Source: Kordia sp. SMS9
Lineage (GTDB): Bacteria; Bacteroidota; Bacteroidia; Flavobacteriales; Flavobacteriaceae
Direction of reading: 5' to 3'
NCBI RefSeq assembly: GCF_003352465.1
Contig: NZ_CP031153.1
Span: 4,976,001 to 5,040,000 of the forward strand
DNA: 64,000 nucleotides
This document shows, piece by piece, positions 27,638 through 36,317 of the stretch. How positions within the stretch are numbered: position 1 is the first letter of the stretch; each line of letters opens with the position of its first letter. The notes under the pieces are model-generated. The model was not told the DNA's origin, did not search any database, and was given only the letters and a program-made list of their open reading frames with translations. Made by a program: the position numbers and the translations under genes.

Positions 27638-28420
27638 ATGAAATGTTTTTCTGAAAAAAGTGTTGGCTTTGTATCTGTTAAAATAATTTTCACTGCTTTA
27701 TTATTATTTACTTCTATTTCTGTACACGCTCAAGTAGGCATAGGAACTGAAAATCCAAAATCTAGTGCCATAGTAGATGTAGAATCTAATACAAAAGGAG
27801 TTTTGCTTCCTAGAGTTTCTTTAAACTCTACAACAGATATAACTACTATTGCGAATCCTACACATAGTTTACTTGTTTATAATACGGCTACTGTAAATGA
27901 TGTATTTCCTGGATTTTATTATTATGATACAACGTATCCAAAATGGGTTCGATTTCAAGCAGGTGGAAGAAAATCTGTAAAGTATTCAAATACAGATGTT
28001 ACTACAAATTTGAATCAAACTTCTGATACTGATATGCCAATTTTCGGAAATCTAGAATGGAGTGATGATACTTCAATTTTTGTACAATCAGGCAATCAAT
28101 TACAGGTAAAAGTTCCTGGAAGATACCAAATTATACTACAAACATACATTTACAACGTTGATAACAACAACTCTGCAGCACCTACACATCAAGTAAAAAT
28201 AAATGGTGTAAAGAGGGGATCGCAAGTAATTTGTGGTCACATGAGAGACAGTAACAATCATAGATATGATGGCGCTTTATTAGTTGAAACACTGTATTTG
28301 AATGCGAACGATATCATTACGATCAACACAAAAATAGAAGATGGAAGTAACGATAATGATAATTGTAGATTTGAAAGTGTTGGCACATCGAACATCGTTA
28401 TTACAAGAATCGGTTCTTAA
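27638..28420 (+). CDS. Secreted C1q-like jelly-roll protein, paralogue 1
   Basis: 260 residues with a signal peptide ending in VHAQ near residue 32. The next block, VGIGTENPKSSAIVDVES, KGVLLPRVSL, SLLVYNTATVNDVFPGFYYY and PKWVRF, is the N-terminal module seen in many Bacteroidota secreted or fibre-like proteins. The C-terminal half (QLQVKVPGRYQIILQTYIYN, HQVKINGV, LNANDIITI, TSNIVITRIG) has the strand pattern of a C1q/TNF jelly roll, known for trimer formation and ligand binding. It is the first of three tandem paralogues followed by a T9SS cargo gene. Confidence 0.8.
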   Translation: MKCFSEKSVGFVSVKIIFTALLLFTSISVHAQVGIGTENPKSSAIVDVESNTKGVLLPRVSLNSTTDITTIANPTHSLLVYNTATVNDVFPGFYYYDTTYPKWVRFQAGGRKSVKYSNTDVTTNLNQTSDTDMPIFGNLEWSDDTSIFVQSGNQLQVKVPGRYQIILQTYIYNVDNNNSAAPTHQVKINGVKRGSQVICGHMRDSNNHRYDGALLVETLYLNANDIITINTKIEDGSNDNDNCRFESVGTSNIVITRIGS

Positions 28421-28429
28421 ATAAATGAA

Positions 28430-29164
28430 ATGAAAAATTATAGCTACCTTTTTATTATTTTATTGTCTTCATTTCTAAATGCGCAAGTAGGAATTGGCAC
28501 CAAAGATGGTCCAAATGACGCAGCCATGTTGGAAGTGAAAAGCACAAATCAGGGGATTCTAATCCCGCAAATAACACTAACTGGCACAACAGACACAGCT
28601 ACGATTCCGAATCCAGAAACAAGTCTGTTAATTTTTAACACCGCCACGGTTAGCGATGTATATCCAGGATATTATTTCTGGAATGGTACAAAATGGGATC
28701 GTTTTATTACCGGATTTCAAGAATCGGTAAAATGTAGCAATACAAATATTACTTCAAATATCAATACTTCGTCATTTTCCAATGCTCCTATTTTTGGAGC
28801 TACCGAATGGAATGATAACCCAGCAATCTACACGGTTGATAGCTCAAATAATGCTATTACTGTTAGAATTGGTGGCACCTATCAAATTGAAGCCAGTTTG
28901 TATTACAACATTGCTAAGTCGGGGTACTCAATTGCTGGACAAGTAGCAGTCAATGGTGTTAATAAAGGTTCCTTGGCTTCTACAGGCTATATAGATGGAA
29001 AAAGTAGTGATAACGAAAACGCATCAATCACACTGATAGAAGTATTGGAACTTAATGCAAATGATGTGATTAATATAAAAGTAAGAAGAGATTCTGACAA
29101 GAGTGATCCTGTAAATCTTACCTCTGTTGGAACGTCGAATATTACTATTACTAAAATAAAGTAA
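28430..29164 (+). CDS. Secreted C1q-like jelly-roll protein, paralogue 2
   Basis: 244 residues with a signal peptide ending in LNAQ. It has the same two-part architecture as its neighbours: VGIGTKDGPNDAAMLEVKS, QGILIPQITL and SLLIFNTATVSDVYPGYYFW, then a jelly-roll-like half (ITVRIGGTYQIEASLYYN, GQVAVNGV, LELNANDVINI, TSNITITKI). It begins nine bases after the first paralogue stops, so the run is one operon. Sequence differs mainly in surface strands of the C-terminal half. Confidence 0.8.
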   Translation: MKNYSYLFIILLSSFLNAQVGIGTKDGPNDAAMLEVKSTNQGILIPQITLTGTTDTATIPNPETSLLIFNTATVSDVYPGYYFWNGTKWDRFITGFQESVKCSNTNITSNINTSSFSNAPIFGATEWNDNPAIYTVDSSNNAITVRIGGTYQIEASLYYNIAKSGYSIAGQVAVNGVNKGSLASTGYIDGKSSDNENASITLIEVLELNANDVINIKVRRDSDKSDPVNLTSVGTSNITITKIK

Positions 29165-29166
29165 AT

Positions 29167-29892
29167 ATGAAATCAACTATTTACATATCCTTAATGTTAC
29201 TACTTTTTGCTAGTATTCAGGTAGATGCGCAAGTGGGTATTAATACAACAGACTTGGATGCTACTGCGGCTTTAAAGATAGAATCAAGTAATAAAGGGAT
29301 ATTACTACCAAGAGTTGCCCTCACCGGTTCTACGGATACTAGTACTATTTCGAATCCTTCAGTTAGTTTACTTGTTTATAATACGGCCACGGTCAATGAT
29401 GTATTTCCAGGATTTTATTATTGGAACGGAAGCAGTTGGCAACCTATTGATACTACTGTTCGAACACATTCTGTAGCGAAATACATTACGACAAATTCAT
29501 CTACCAATATCAATCAATCAATTACAGCACCCGTTTTTGGTACCGAAGAACGGAATGACTTACCAAGTGTTTTTGTACAAACGGGAAATCAGTTACAGGT
29601 CAAAGCCGCTGGTCGCTATACTATAATTTTAAATATAAGAACTCTTACTTCTGTTGATAATTCGCATCCAATTGCAAGAATATCTATAAATGGAACACCT
29701 ACAGGAGCTGTTGCTGGCTCGGCTCATGTTGAAGTTAAAGATGGACATGAAAACAGTTCTCTGAATTTGAATGAAACGTTAAATCTAAATGCTGATGATA
29801 TTATTACCATAGAAATGAGTTCAATACGATCTGGAAATACGACAATGGTCACAGGCGGCTTATCAAACATTATCATTGTTAAGCTCAAATAA
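29167..29892 (+). CDS. Secreted C1q-like jelly-roll protein, paralogue 3
   Basis: 241 residues, signal peptide ending in VDAQ, then the same modules (VGINTTDLDATAALKIES, KGILLPRVAL, SLLVYNTATVNDVFPGFYYW, then QLQVKAAGRYTIILNI and LNADDIITIEM). It starts two bases after paralogue 2 ends. It is closer to paralogue 1 than to paralogue 2 in the shared central block (LLVYNTATVNDVFPGFYY). Confidence 0.8.
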   Translation: MKSTIYISLMLLLFASIQVDAQVGINTTDLDATAALKIESSNKGILLPRVALTGSTDTSTISNPSVSLLVYNTATVNDVFPGFYYWNGSSWQPIDTTVRTHSVAKYITTNSSTNINQSITAPVFGTEERNDLPSVFVQTGNQLQVKAAGRYTIILNIRTLTSVDNSHPIARISINGTPTGAVAGSAHVEVKDGHENSSLNLNETLNLNADDIITIEMSSIRSGNTTMVTGGLSNIIIVKLK

Positions 29893-29913
29893 CTGCTAAC
29901 AAAAACGACTTTT

Positions 29914-31713
29914 ATGAAAAAAAAATATACCACCTTATGTTTCGTGTTTCTCATACAAATTGCTTTTGCACAATTGTCTGTGCGAAATGATACGTTCATA
30001 TTTGTCAATGATCAAGTTGTTTTTGTAAATGATAATGTTAACTTAAATGAAACGGATTCAAAAATATATTTACGAAATGACGCGCAGCTGATTCAAGGAA
30101 CTGGAACTACTGGAAATTCAGGCATAGGGCAATTGAGTATGTACCAAAACGGAACTACTCACAATTATGCCTATAACTATTGGTGTTCTCCTATTGGAAA
30201 TAATTCCGCTCTCCAAGGAAACGAAAACTTTCAAGCAAATTTAATAGATGATGCCACTGGTTTGATTACAAGTACCGATGTTGCATTCACAAGTATTGAC
30301 GGAACTTCATCACCACTCACTATTGCAAGCTATTGGATTTATACTTTTGAAACATCTACACAATACAGCGATTGGTTCCATAGAGAGGATACAGGAAACA
30401 TCGCTCCTGGACTTGGATTTACCATGAAAGGAACAAGTGGATCTTCTAACAATCAATTGTATGATTACAGAGGAAAACCCAATAATGGTACAATAGCAAA
30501 TAGTGTTTCTGTGGGAGAATGGACATTGGTAGGAAATCCTTATCCATCCGCTCTAGATGCCGTAGCGTATATTCACGATACGGAAAATGCTGCTGCCATC
30601 ACAGGAACACTCTATTTTTGGGAACAAGATTTATCTGTAATGTCACATTTTGTTGCCGATTATGTTGGTGGGTATGCCACATATACCATTAATGCTTCTG
30701 GAACTGTTGAAACTTTCATTCCAGCTACATTTGACACCTATGATGGCGGAGGTTCATTGAATATGACAGGTTCTTCTAGTACTAGTGGAAAACAAGTTCA
30801 TAGATACATTGCTATTGGACAAGGCTTTATGGTTGAAGGAAGTACAACTACAACAGGAACAGTTCGTACAAAAAATACACATCGTGAATATTACAAACAA
30901 TCTGATGAAGATAGTGAGTTTTTCAAACCTGCCAATGCCAATATAGATACAAATCTCATAGAAAATAGTACTACAGAAAATGAAAATATGTCAACTAATG
31001 GAACTTCAAATCCATACAGCTCAATACCTAGTGATTATAAACGTTTTCGTCTAAATATTGATTTTAACGATGTATACACTCGCCAATTGGTACAAACATT
31101 TCATGATACAGAAGCTACCTACGGTTTTGATTATGGAATGGAATCTAAAAGTCCTGCCGATGTTGCTAACGACGCATACTGGTCTATCGACAACGAACCT
31201 TATGTAGCACAAGCATTACCTTTTGACACAAATATGGCAATTCCATTACACCTAAAATTAAACAACAATGGAATGGTTCGTGTCCGTATTTTTGACATTC
31301 AGCATTTTGATGAGAGTCAGAAAATTTTCGTACACGATTTAGAAACTAACATATACCATAATATCAAACAGTTTCCTTTTGAAGTTTCCCTAAATGCAGG
31401 AGAATATGACAATCGTTTTGAAATTGTTTTTACGGATGCTATTTTAAGTACAGAAGAGATCGTTGCTACTAATTTTAGCATATTTCAAGATAATGCGCAA
31501 CAACAATTAATAATCAAGAATCCTGATTTAATTACAATCCAAAACATTCATTTGTATGACATGTTAGGAAAACTCATTTGGTCCAATGAAAATGTAAGTA
31601 CCGAAAATGAGTATACGATTGATACAAGTTCACTGAGCAACGGTGTTTACATTACAAAAATTAACACTGCAAACAATAAGACTTTTACGAAAAAAGTCAT
31701 TGTAAGAAACTAG
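29914..31713 (+). CDS. T9SS type A cargo protein, large secreted beta-rich protein
   Basis: 599 residues. Signal peptide ends in AFAQ (about 20). The middle has WCSPIG, GLGFTMKG, GEWTLVGNPYPSALDA, RYIAIGQGFMVEG and RFRLNIDF, a module common in flavobacterial extracellular proteins. The last 80 residues are a type A T9SS sorting domain (FSIFQDNAQQQLIIKN, VSTENEYTIDTSSLSNGVY, then TFTKKVIVRN), which directs export across the outer membrane and anchoring or release. As the last gene of the run, it is probably produced together with the three C1q-like proteins, perhaps as one surface assembly (inference). Confidence 0.88.
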   Translation: MKKKYTTLCFVFLIQIAFAQLSVRNDTFIFVNDQVVFVNDNVNLNETDSKIYLRNDAQLIQGTGTTGNSGIGQLSMYQNGTTHNYAYNYWCSPIGNNSALQGNENFQANLIDDATGLITSTDVAFTSIDGTSSPLTIASYWIYTFETSTQYSDWFHREDTGNIAPGLGFTMKGTSGSSNNQLYDYRGKPNNGTIANSVSVGEWTLVGNPYPSALDAVAYIHDTENAAAITGTLYFWEQDLSVMSHFVADYVGGYATYTINASGTVETFIPATFDTYDGGGSLNMTGSSSTSGKQVHRYIAIGQGFMVEGSTTTTGTVRTKNTHREYYKQSDEDSEFFKPANANIDTNLIENSTTENENMSTNGTSNPYSSIPSDYKRFRLNIDFNDVYTRQLVQTFHDTEATYGFDYGMESKSPADVANDAYWSIDNEPYVAQALPFDTNMAIPLHLKLNNNGMVRVRIFDIQHFDESQKIFVHDLETNIYHNIKQFPFEVSLNAGEYDNRFEIVFTDAILSTEEIVATNFSIFQDNAQQQLIIKNPDLITIQNIHLYDMLGKLIWSNENVSTENEYTIDTSSLSNGVYITKINTANNKTFTKKVIVRN

Positions 31714-31843
31714 TCTAGTTTTACAGAAACACTACGGTCATTGGAACTATGAAAGTTACCACAATCGAAGTTACGATAGCAATACCACAGAAATTATGGG
31801 ATATTTACGCTATACTATTTTTACCGATGAAGTATTAACCTAA
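31706..31843 (+). pseudogene. Possible relic coding fragment after the T9SS gene
   Basis: In the +1 frame relative to the upstream gene a 45-codon open stretch ends in TAA at 31841-31843 and encodes a protein-like tail (HYGHWNYESY, NTTEIMGYLRYTIFTDEVLT) rich in Tyr, His and Asn. It has no start codon and no matching gene upstream. It may be the decayed C-terminus of a lost gene, or chance. Confidence 0.25.
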
Positions 31844-31875
31844 AAAAACGGTCAACTTTATATAGAAAAGTTGAC
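31842..31875. terminator. Bidirectional terminator between the secreted-protein run and the minus-strand gene
   Basis: GTCAACTTT pairs with AAAAGTTGAC (9-bp stem, six-base loop), with an A run on the left giving a T run on the minus strand. It touches the stop codon of the minus-strand pseudogene. Confidence 0.7.
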
Positions 31876-32255
31876 TATTCTATTTTTACTCCATTCTCAG
31901 TAAGTTGTTTGTACTTTTCTTGATTGTATTTAAACATTTCTTTCAATGCTTCAAAGATTGTTTGTGATTCTGCTTCTTTCAGTTTAAATTTTTCTATAAT
32001 TGGTTTAAAACTATATACTTTTTTATCAATTTCAACTTCAAGTTCTTTGAGTTTAGGACCAATTATTGTTGCGATTTTAGTGGGAGTTTCTCCTTCTTCT
32101 AAGAGTTGTATTCCTTTATCAAAATAATATGCTGAAGAATCACTCAATTGCTTCATCTCAAACTTAAAAAAATCAATAGCTTTCTCTTTTTCAGATTGTC
32201 AAATAGAAACTTGAATACAGAATAGTAGCAAAAGTATAGTGAAGTATTTTTTCAT
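31875..32255 (-). pseudogene. Lipoprotein gene broken by TGA at the lipobox cysteine
   Basis: From the ATG at 32255 the frame encodes a normal signal peptide (MKKYFTILLLLFCIQVSI), then TGA at codon 19 (32199-32201), then continues in frame with QSEKEKAID and a 93-residue domain to the stop at 31875. The downstream part is paralogous to the intact lipoprotein at 32716-33120 (SDSSAYYFDKGIQL against MDSSLLYYNKGIQL). The stop sits where the lipid-bearing Cys would be expected, and one base change from TGT or TGC explains it. Reinitiation at the ATG at 32156 would yield a cytoplasmic fragment without function. A sequencing error cannot be excluded. Confidence 0.7.
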
Positions 32256-32309
32256 GTGTGTTTTTAAATAATTCTATTCGCGTGAAACTTCACAACTACA
32301 AGATACAAC

Positions 32310-32705
32310 TTAATGTGAGATGCTAATCTTTGTCAACGTTTCTATAAGTTCGTTTGCATCCTTTATACTTGCTGTTCGAAGATTTCTAGTTTTTCCATTT
32401 GTCAATAGTAGCGCATATCGTTGTTGCCCAAAAACCGTTTTTGTAGTTAGTTTTTTGATTTTTTCTAAGGGAATTTTTTCTGCATACGATTGCTTGAATA
32501 CTATAAAGTATAAAGTTACCAATGAAATCGCGCCAATCGCCATCCAAAGTATTTCCATAAAGCCAAAATCACCTCTCGATTTCACAAGCCAAATTATAGC
32601 ATTCAATAGGTTAATAATGATTAAGAAGTTAACTAAATATAATTGTGTTTTGCTTCCGTCTTTGATTTCTAGGATATTTTCTGTTGTGTGAAATTTTATC
32701 TGCAT
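32310..32705 (-). CDS. Small membrane protein, 131 aa, unknown function
   Basis: Two predicted membrane helices at about 22-42 and 48-70, preceded by a short strand segment (FHTTENILEIKDG) and followed by a soluble domain (SYAEKIPLEKIKKLTTKTVFGQQRYALLLTNGK broken by a turn) that resembles a bacterial PH-like domain. I do not recognise a named family. It lies between the two paralogous lipoprotein genes on the same strand. Confidence 0.65.
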   Translation of the reverse strand: MQIKFHTTENILEIKDGSKTQLYLVNFLIIINLLNAIIWLVKSRGDFGFMEILWMAIGAISLVTLYFIVFKQSYAEKIPLEKIKKLTTKTVFGQQRYALLLTNGKTRNLRTASIKDANELIETLTKISISH

Positions 32706-32715
32706 TTGTTAAAAA

Positions 32716-33120
32716 TTAGTATCCGTTTTTATCGGTGTCAAACGTTACACCCATTCCAACCAAAATAGCATGTTTTTCACTTATCTCCTGTGTCTTTTTT
32801 TTGAACCCTAAAAAAAATGCATCGTATTCTTCACGAGACAAATTTAGTTTTCGGGCTTTATATGCAAATTCTCTTGATTTAAGGTTGATTTCCTTTCTAA
32901 AACTTTCGATTTTGGCACTAATAACAGCTGTCACTTCGGTTGGTTCTACATCCAATACTGACAATTGAATTCCTTTGTTATAATATAATAAAGAGGAATC
33001 CATTAGCTGCAATATTTCAGATTTATAACTTTCAACTTTTGCTTGTGTCCCATCTTTCGACTCTGAACATGAAAAACAAACAAAAAAAGCTAGCGTAAAT
33101 ACAATAAGGAGAGTTCTCAT
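32716..33120 (-). CDS. Small helical lipoprotein, intact paralogue
   Basis: 134 residues. Lipobox CFSC (Cys 18) follows a hydrophobic signal (LLIVFTLAFFV). The mature part is helical and charged (MDSSLLYYNKGIQLSV, VISAKIESFRKEINLK, YDAFFLGFKKKTQEI). It is the intact copy of the gene broken at 31875-32255. Function unknown. Confidence 0.7.
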   Translation of the reverse strand: MRTLLIVFTLAFFVCFSCSESKDGTQAKVESYKSEILQLMDSSLLYYNKGIQLSVLDVEPTEVTAVISAKIESFRKEINLKSREFAYKARKLNLSREEYDAFFLGFKKKTQEISEKHAILVGMGVTFDTDKNGY

Positions 33121-33143
33121 GTAGAAAATTGATTCGTTACTAT

Positions 33144-33698
33144 TTATTTCAGATTTTGATAAATATAAACTTCGGTAGCACCCAAACCGTATTTTTGATA
33201 GTTGGCATCGTAATATTTTACATTGTCGTACTGACGAAATAAATAATATAATTCTTCCTTTAAAACACCTGCGCCCACTCCGTGAATAAACACTACTTTT
33301 GGAATGCGCTTTCTCATGGCGAATTCCAATTGTCGTTTTGCCGTGTCTGTTTGTAAGGTGAGCATGTCATAATTGCTCATGCCTTTGTGCGAATTGGTCA
33401 GTTGATGAATGTGCAAATCGACTTCCATCAGATGTTCTATGCGCTCTTTTTTGGACTTCGGCAAGATGCGTTTTGGCTTTTTAGCCGCTTCCTTTTCTTG
33501 AATGGCACTGAATATTTTTTGATTGGATAAGTCACGTGCGATTTCGTCTGAGGCAATTTTTACCAATTCGGAAGCTTCAAACATCAGTGGAAAACCTTCG
33601 TCTGTTTCTATGGTAATTGTGTTGCCATTAATGGCTTGCACAACTCCTTTGATAACATCATCAATAGCTTCTACGCGATCTCCTACTTGAAAATTCAT
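33144..33698 (-). CDS. Smr domain protein (MutS2 C-terminal-like)
   Basis: 184 residues. An N-terminal beta-barrel segment (FQVGDRVEAIDDVIKGVVQ and TITIETDEGFPL) is followed by a charged linker and a C-terminal Smr domain with EVDLHIHQL, VVFIHGVGAGVLKEEL and YQKYGLGATEVYI. Smr domains are nicking nucleases or RNA/DNA-binding modules; here the LHIHQL and HGxG motifs are present. It lacks the MutS ATPase part. The upstream membrane protein gene overlaps its start by four bases (ATGA). Confidence 0.85.
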   Translation of the reverse strand: MNFQVGDRVEAIDDVIKGVVQAINGNTITIETDEGFPLMFEASELVKIASDEIARDLSNQKIFSAIQEKEAAKKPKRILPKSKKERIEHLMEVDLHIHQLTNSHKGMSNYDMLTLQTDTAKRQLEFAMRKRIPKVVFIHGVGAGVLKEELYYLFRQYDNVKYYDANYQKYGLGATEVYIYQNLK

Positions 33699-33964
33699 GA
33701 TTCCTTATGATTATCTTTCTTTTCTTTTAACGCTTCTTTTTTAGAATATTCTTCTCTGTTGAAATGTTCTTGGTGTTTATATGCTTTTGGTCGATTTGAC
33801 GTCAGCGAAGCATTCATTTTATACAAGCCAAACATGAGCGCAAAAACTGCAAAGATGGTTATAACGAGTTGTGTTTCGCCTTTAAATTCTTCTCGAAAGA
33901 GTAATAATCCTCCGCCAGAAAGCACGAGAACTAAATAAATGCCTGTTGTATATGTTGACTTCAC
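33695..33964 (-). CDS. Small membrane protein, 89 aa
   Basis: Two membrane helices (about 8-25 and 32-50) and a highly charged C-terminal tail rich in Lys and Glu (EEYSKKEALKEKKDNHKES). Conserved position upstream of the Smr gene, with a four-base overlap, implies one operon and perhaps a membrane anchor for that protein (inference). Confidence 0.7.
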   Translation of the reverse strand: MKSTYTTGIYLVLVLSGGGLLLFREEFKGETQLVITIFAVFALMFGLYKMNASLTSNRPKAYKHQEHFNREEYSKKEALKEKKDNHKES

Positions 33965-34032
33965 TTTAGATCAATTTAAAATGCAAAAATAGTATTTTCT
34001 ATACGATTCGAAATGCAAGCTGTATTTTATTT

Positions 34033-34062
34033 GTAGCTTTTTGATTGGATAAGAAAAGCTAC
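34033..34062. other. Inverted repeat after the DUF5362-like gene
   Basis: GTAGCTTTT (34033-34041) and AAAAGCTAC (34054-34062) can form a 9-bp stem just beyond the stop at 34067. The following bases are not a T run on the minus strand, so it may protect a 3' end rather than terminate. Confidence 0.4.
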
Positions 34063-34066
34063 AAAG

Positions 34067-34507
34067 CTACATAAACAATAAAATGATAATTAGGAACACA
34101 AAAATACTACTTAGAATTGCTAGTGATACAAATATAAAATATGTACCTAGTTTGGAAAATGCTTTTTCTAAATCGCTCGTGCTTTTATCGCGCAATGCAG
34201 CGTTCATTCTTTTAGAAAAAGAAAATAGATATAATCCAGGAAAGAAATTGACAATGGCAATCAGTATGTAAAAGATAGCATATACATACGGAGGAAATTC
34301 ACTAAAACCTGCAAAAACCGTTTGTGCTTCTTTGAAGAAAATCAGCGAAAATATACCGACAAAAAGTAAAATTCCAGAAGCTACAAAACCGATCATAGAA
34401 AGCACGAAAGCCCATTTGGAAGCTTTCCGTAGAAACTTCTTTGAGCTTTCGTTTAATCGTAATTCGAAGTTATCGAATACATTGCTATCTTGTTTGCGTA
34501 TGGGCAC
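34067..34507 (-). CDS. DUF5362-like membrane protein
   Basis: 146 residues with four predicted helices (about 32-58, 72-98, then two near 108-146). Motifs FLRKASKWAFVLSMIGFV, FFPGLYLFSFSKRM and DLEKAFSKLGTYF are characteristic of the DUF5362 group. The start is GTG, forming a TAGTG overlap with the stop of the ornithine aminotransferase gene, so translation is probably coupled. Function unknown. Confidence 0.75.
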   Translation of the reverse strand: MPIRKQDSNVFDNFELRLNESSKKFLRKASKWAFVLSMIGFVASGILLFVGIFSLIFFKEAQTVFAGFSEFPPYVYAIFYILIAIVNFFPGLYLFSFSKRMNAALRDKSTSDLEKAFSKLGTYFIFVSLAILSSIFVFLIIILLFM

Positions 34508-35787
34508 TATTTTTCAAATTGTTTAAGTGTCTTCGTAATGATGCTTACACATTCTAATAATTGATCTTTTGTCATAACTAATGGCGGCGCAAAACGGATG
34601 ATATTTCCGTGTGTTGGTTTTGCTAATAAACCATTATCGCGCAATGCTATACAAATATCCCAAGCTGTGTTACTGTCTTCCGTATCGTCGATCACAATGG
34701 CGTTCAACAATCCTTTTCCTCTGACGAGATTTACGATCGTACTAGTTTCAATATATTTGTTGAGTTCGCTACGGAATAATTCTCCCAATTGATATGCATT
34801 TTCTGCCAAAGCTTCGTCTGTAACCACTTCCAAAGCTGCCATTGCCACTGCTGCTGCCACAGGATTTCCTCCAAAGGTAGAGCCATGATTTCCAGGACGA
34901 ATAACGCTCATAATATCGTCATTTGCCAATACGGCAGATACTGGATATGCGCCTCCTGACAATGCTTTTCCTAAGATTAATACATCTGGTTTTACATCAG
35001 GTGTTCCGCTACAGTTTTTTTGTTCGCAAGCACAGTTTCCACAGGTTGCTAACAAGCGTCCTGTGCGTGCAATTCCTGTTTGTACTTCGTCTGCAATGAA
35101 TAATACATTGTGCGCTTCACACAAGGCTTTTGCTTTTGCTAAATATCCTTCTGATGGTACATATACGCCAGCTTCTCCTTGAATTGGTTCTACTAAGAAT
35201 CCTGCTACATTTGGATTGCTTTTCAGTGCTTCTTCCAAGGCAGCAACATTGTCATATTCAATTTTGATAAATCCGTCCGTGTAAGGACCGAAATTTTTAC
35301 GTGCTACAGGATCGTTTGAAAACGAAATGATCGTCGTGGTTCTTCCGTGAAAGTTGTTTTCACACACGATGATTTCTGCTTCATTTTCCGCGATTCCTTT
35401 TTTCTCATACGCCCATTTTCTACAGATTTTCAACGCCGTTTCTACGGCTTCGGCTCCTGTATTCATTGGTAATAGTTTGTCGAAGTTGAAATATTCGGAA
35501 GCAAATTTTTCATAACGTCCCAACATGTCGTTGTAAAATGCACGCGATGTTAAGGTTAAGGTTTCTGCTTGTGACACCATGGCATTGACGATTTTTGGAT
35601 GACAATGTCCTTGGTTTACTGCGGAATATGCAGAAAGAAAGTCAAAATATTTTTTTCCTTCCACGTCCCAAACGTATACGCCTTCTCCTCTACTCAACAC
35701 CACTGGAAGTGGATGGTAGTTATGCGCTCCGTACTTGTCTTCTAATTCAATTGCTTGCTGAGATGTTAATTGTTCTAAAACAGCCAT
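34507..35787 (-). CDS. rocD: Ornithine aminotransferase
   Basis: PLP enzyme converting ornithine and 2-oxoglutarate to glutamate semialdehyde and glutamate in arginine/proline metabolism. The frame extends 37 codons upstream, but the family start is the ATG at 35787 (MAVLEQLTSQQ), giving 426 residues. Key motifs: NTGAEAVETALK, FHGRTTTIISFSND, FIADEVQTGIARTGR, and the PLP lysine in LILGKALSGG. An odd feature is a short Cys-rich insert just before the PLP lysine, with C249, C252, C254 and C259 (TCGNCACEQKNCSG), absent from animal and Bacillus enzymes; it could bind a metal. Confidence 0.92.
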   Translation of the reverse strand: MAVLEQLTSQQAIELEDKYGAHNYHPLPVVLSRGEGVYVWDVEGKKYFDFLSAYSAVNQGHCHPKIVNAMVSQAETLTLTSRAFYNDMLGRYEKFASEYFNFDKLLPMNTGAEAVETALKICRKWAYEKKGIAENEAEIIVCENNFHGRTTTIISFSNDPVARKNFGPYTDGFIKIEYDNVAALEEALKSNPNVAGFLVEPIQGEAGVYVPSEGYLAKAKALCEAHNVLFIADEVQTGIARTGRLLATCGNCACEQKNCSGTPDVKPDVLILGKALSGGAYPVSAVLANDDIMSVIRPGNHGSTFGGNPVAAAVAMAALEVVTDEALAENAYQLGELFRSELNKYIETSTIVNLVRGKGLLNAIVIDDTEDSNTAWDICIALRDNGLLAKPTHGNIIRFAPPLVMTKDQLLECVSIITKTLKQFEK

Positions 35788-35928
35788 TTTTAATAAAGTT
35801 TTAAATGATAGATAATTTACCATTCCTTCTCTACCTTTATCCTTTCGAAAGACTCGAAAATTCAGCGTGGGAGAGAAATCATCCCTAGAGGCTTGCAAAA
35901 TACTAAATATTCACCTCGAATTAAAATG

Positions 35929-36312
35929 TTATTCTGAAATTTTAGACGATAAAGACGAAACTTGCAATTCTAAACGTTTCATTTCGCGCAAAATCGCACG
36001 TTTGTCCATTTGCATCCACGAATATAATTTGATCATAGACATAAATGAAATACAGATAACAATGCCTAATCCCCATTTGAGTAATTCATTGGTTTCTGTA
36101 ACGCTGAAAAACTGCGTAAAGCAATAGATCAAAAATCCAAATACGCCCAAGTTGATAATGTTCATAATGAAAGCTAACCAACCCAATTTTCCTTGAAAAA
36201 TACTTTTAACAGACCCTATCAAACCTTGCTCATCCAATTCGTCGTAAAACTTAGCTTCTTCTTCGGTCAATGTTTCTTTTATTAAACTGTCGATGTCTTT
36301 TAATGTGCTCAT
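35929..36312 (-). CDS. DUF6768 membrane protein, probable partner of the ECF sigma factor
   Basis: 127 residues. A cytoplasmic N-terminal part (TLTEEEAKFYDELDEQGL) precedes two membrane helices (about 44-66 and 78-98) and a helical tail (QMDKRAILREMKRLELQVSSL). This is the DUF6768 pattern. It lies five bases downstream of the sigma factor gene, the position of anti-sigma factors, and the N-terminal cytoplasmic stretch could bind sigma; this role is inferred from position only. Confidence 0.8.
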   Translation of the reverse strand: MSTLKDIDSLIKETLTEEEAKFYDELDEQGLIGSVKSIFQGKLGWLAFIMNIINLGVFGFLIYCFTQFFSVTETNELLKWGLGIVICISFMSMIKLYSWMQMDKRAILREMKRLELQVSSLSSKISE

Positions 36313-36317
36313 AATTT

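Noticed and set aside
32199..32201. TGA read as selenocysteine in the broken lipoprotein gene.
   Set aside because: No SECIS-like hairpin was seen after the codon, and the position corresponds to an ordinary lipobox Cys in the paralogue; a point mutation or read error is simpler.
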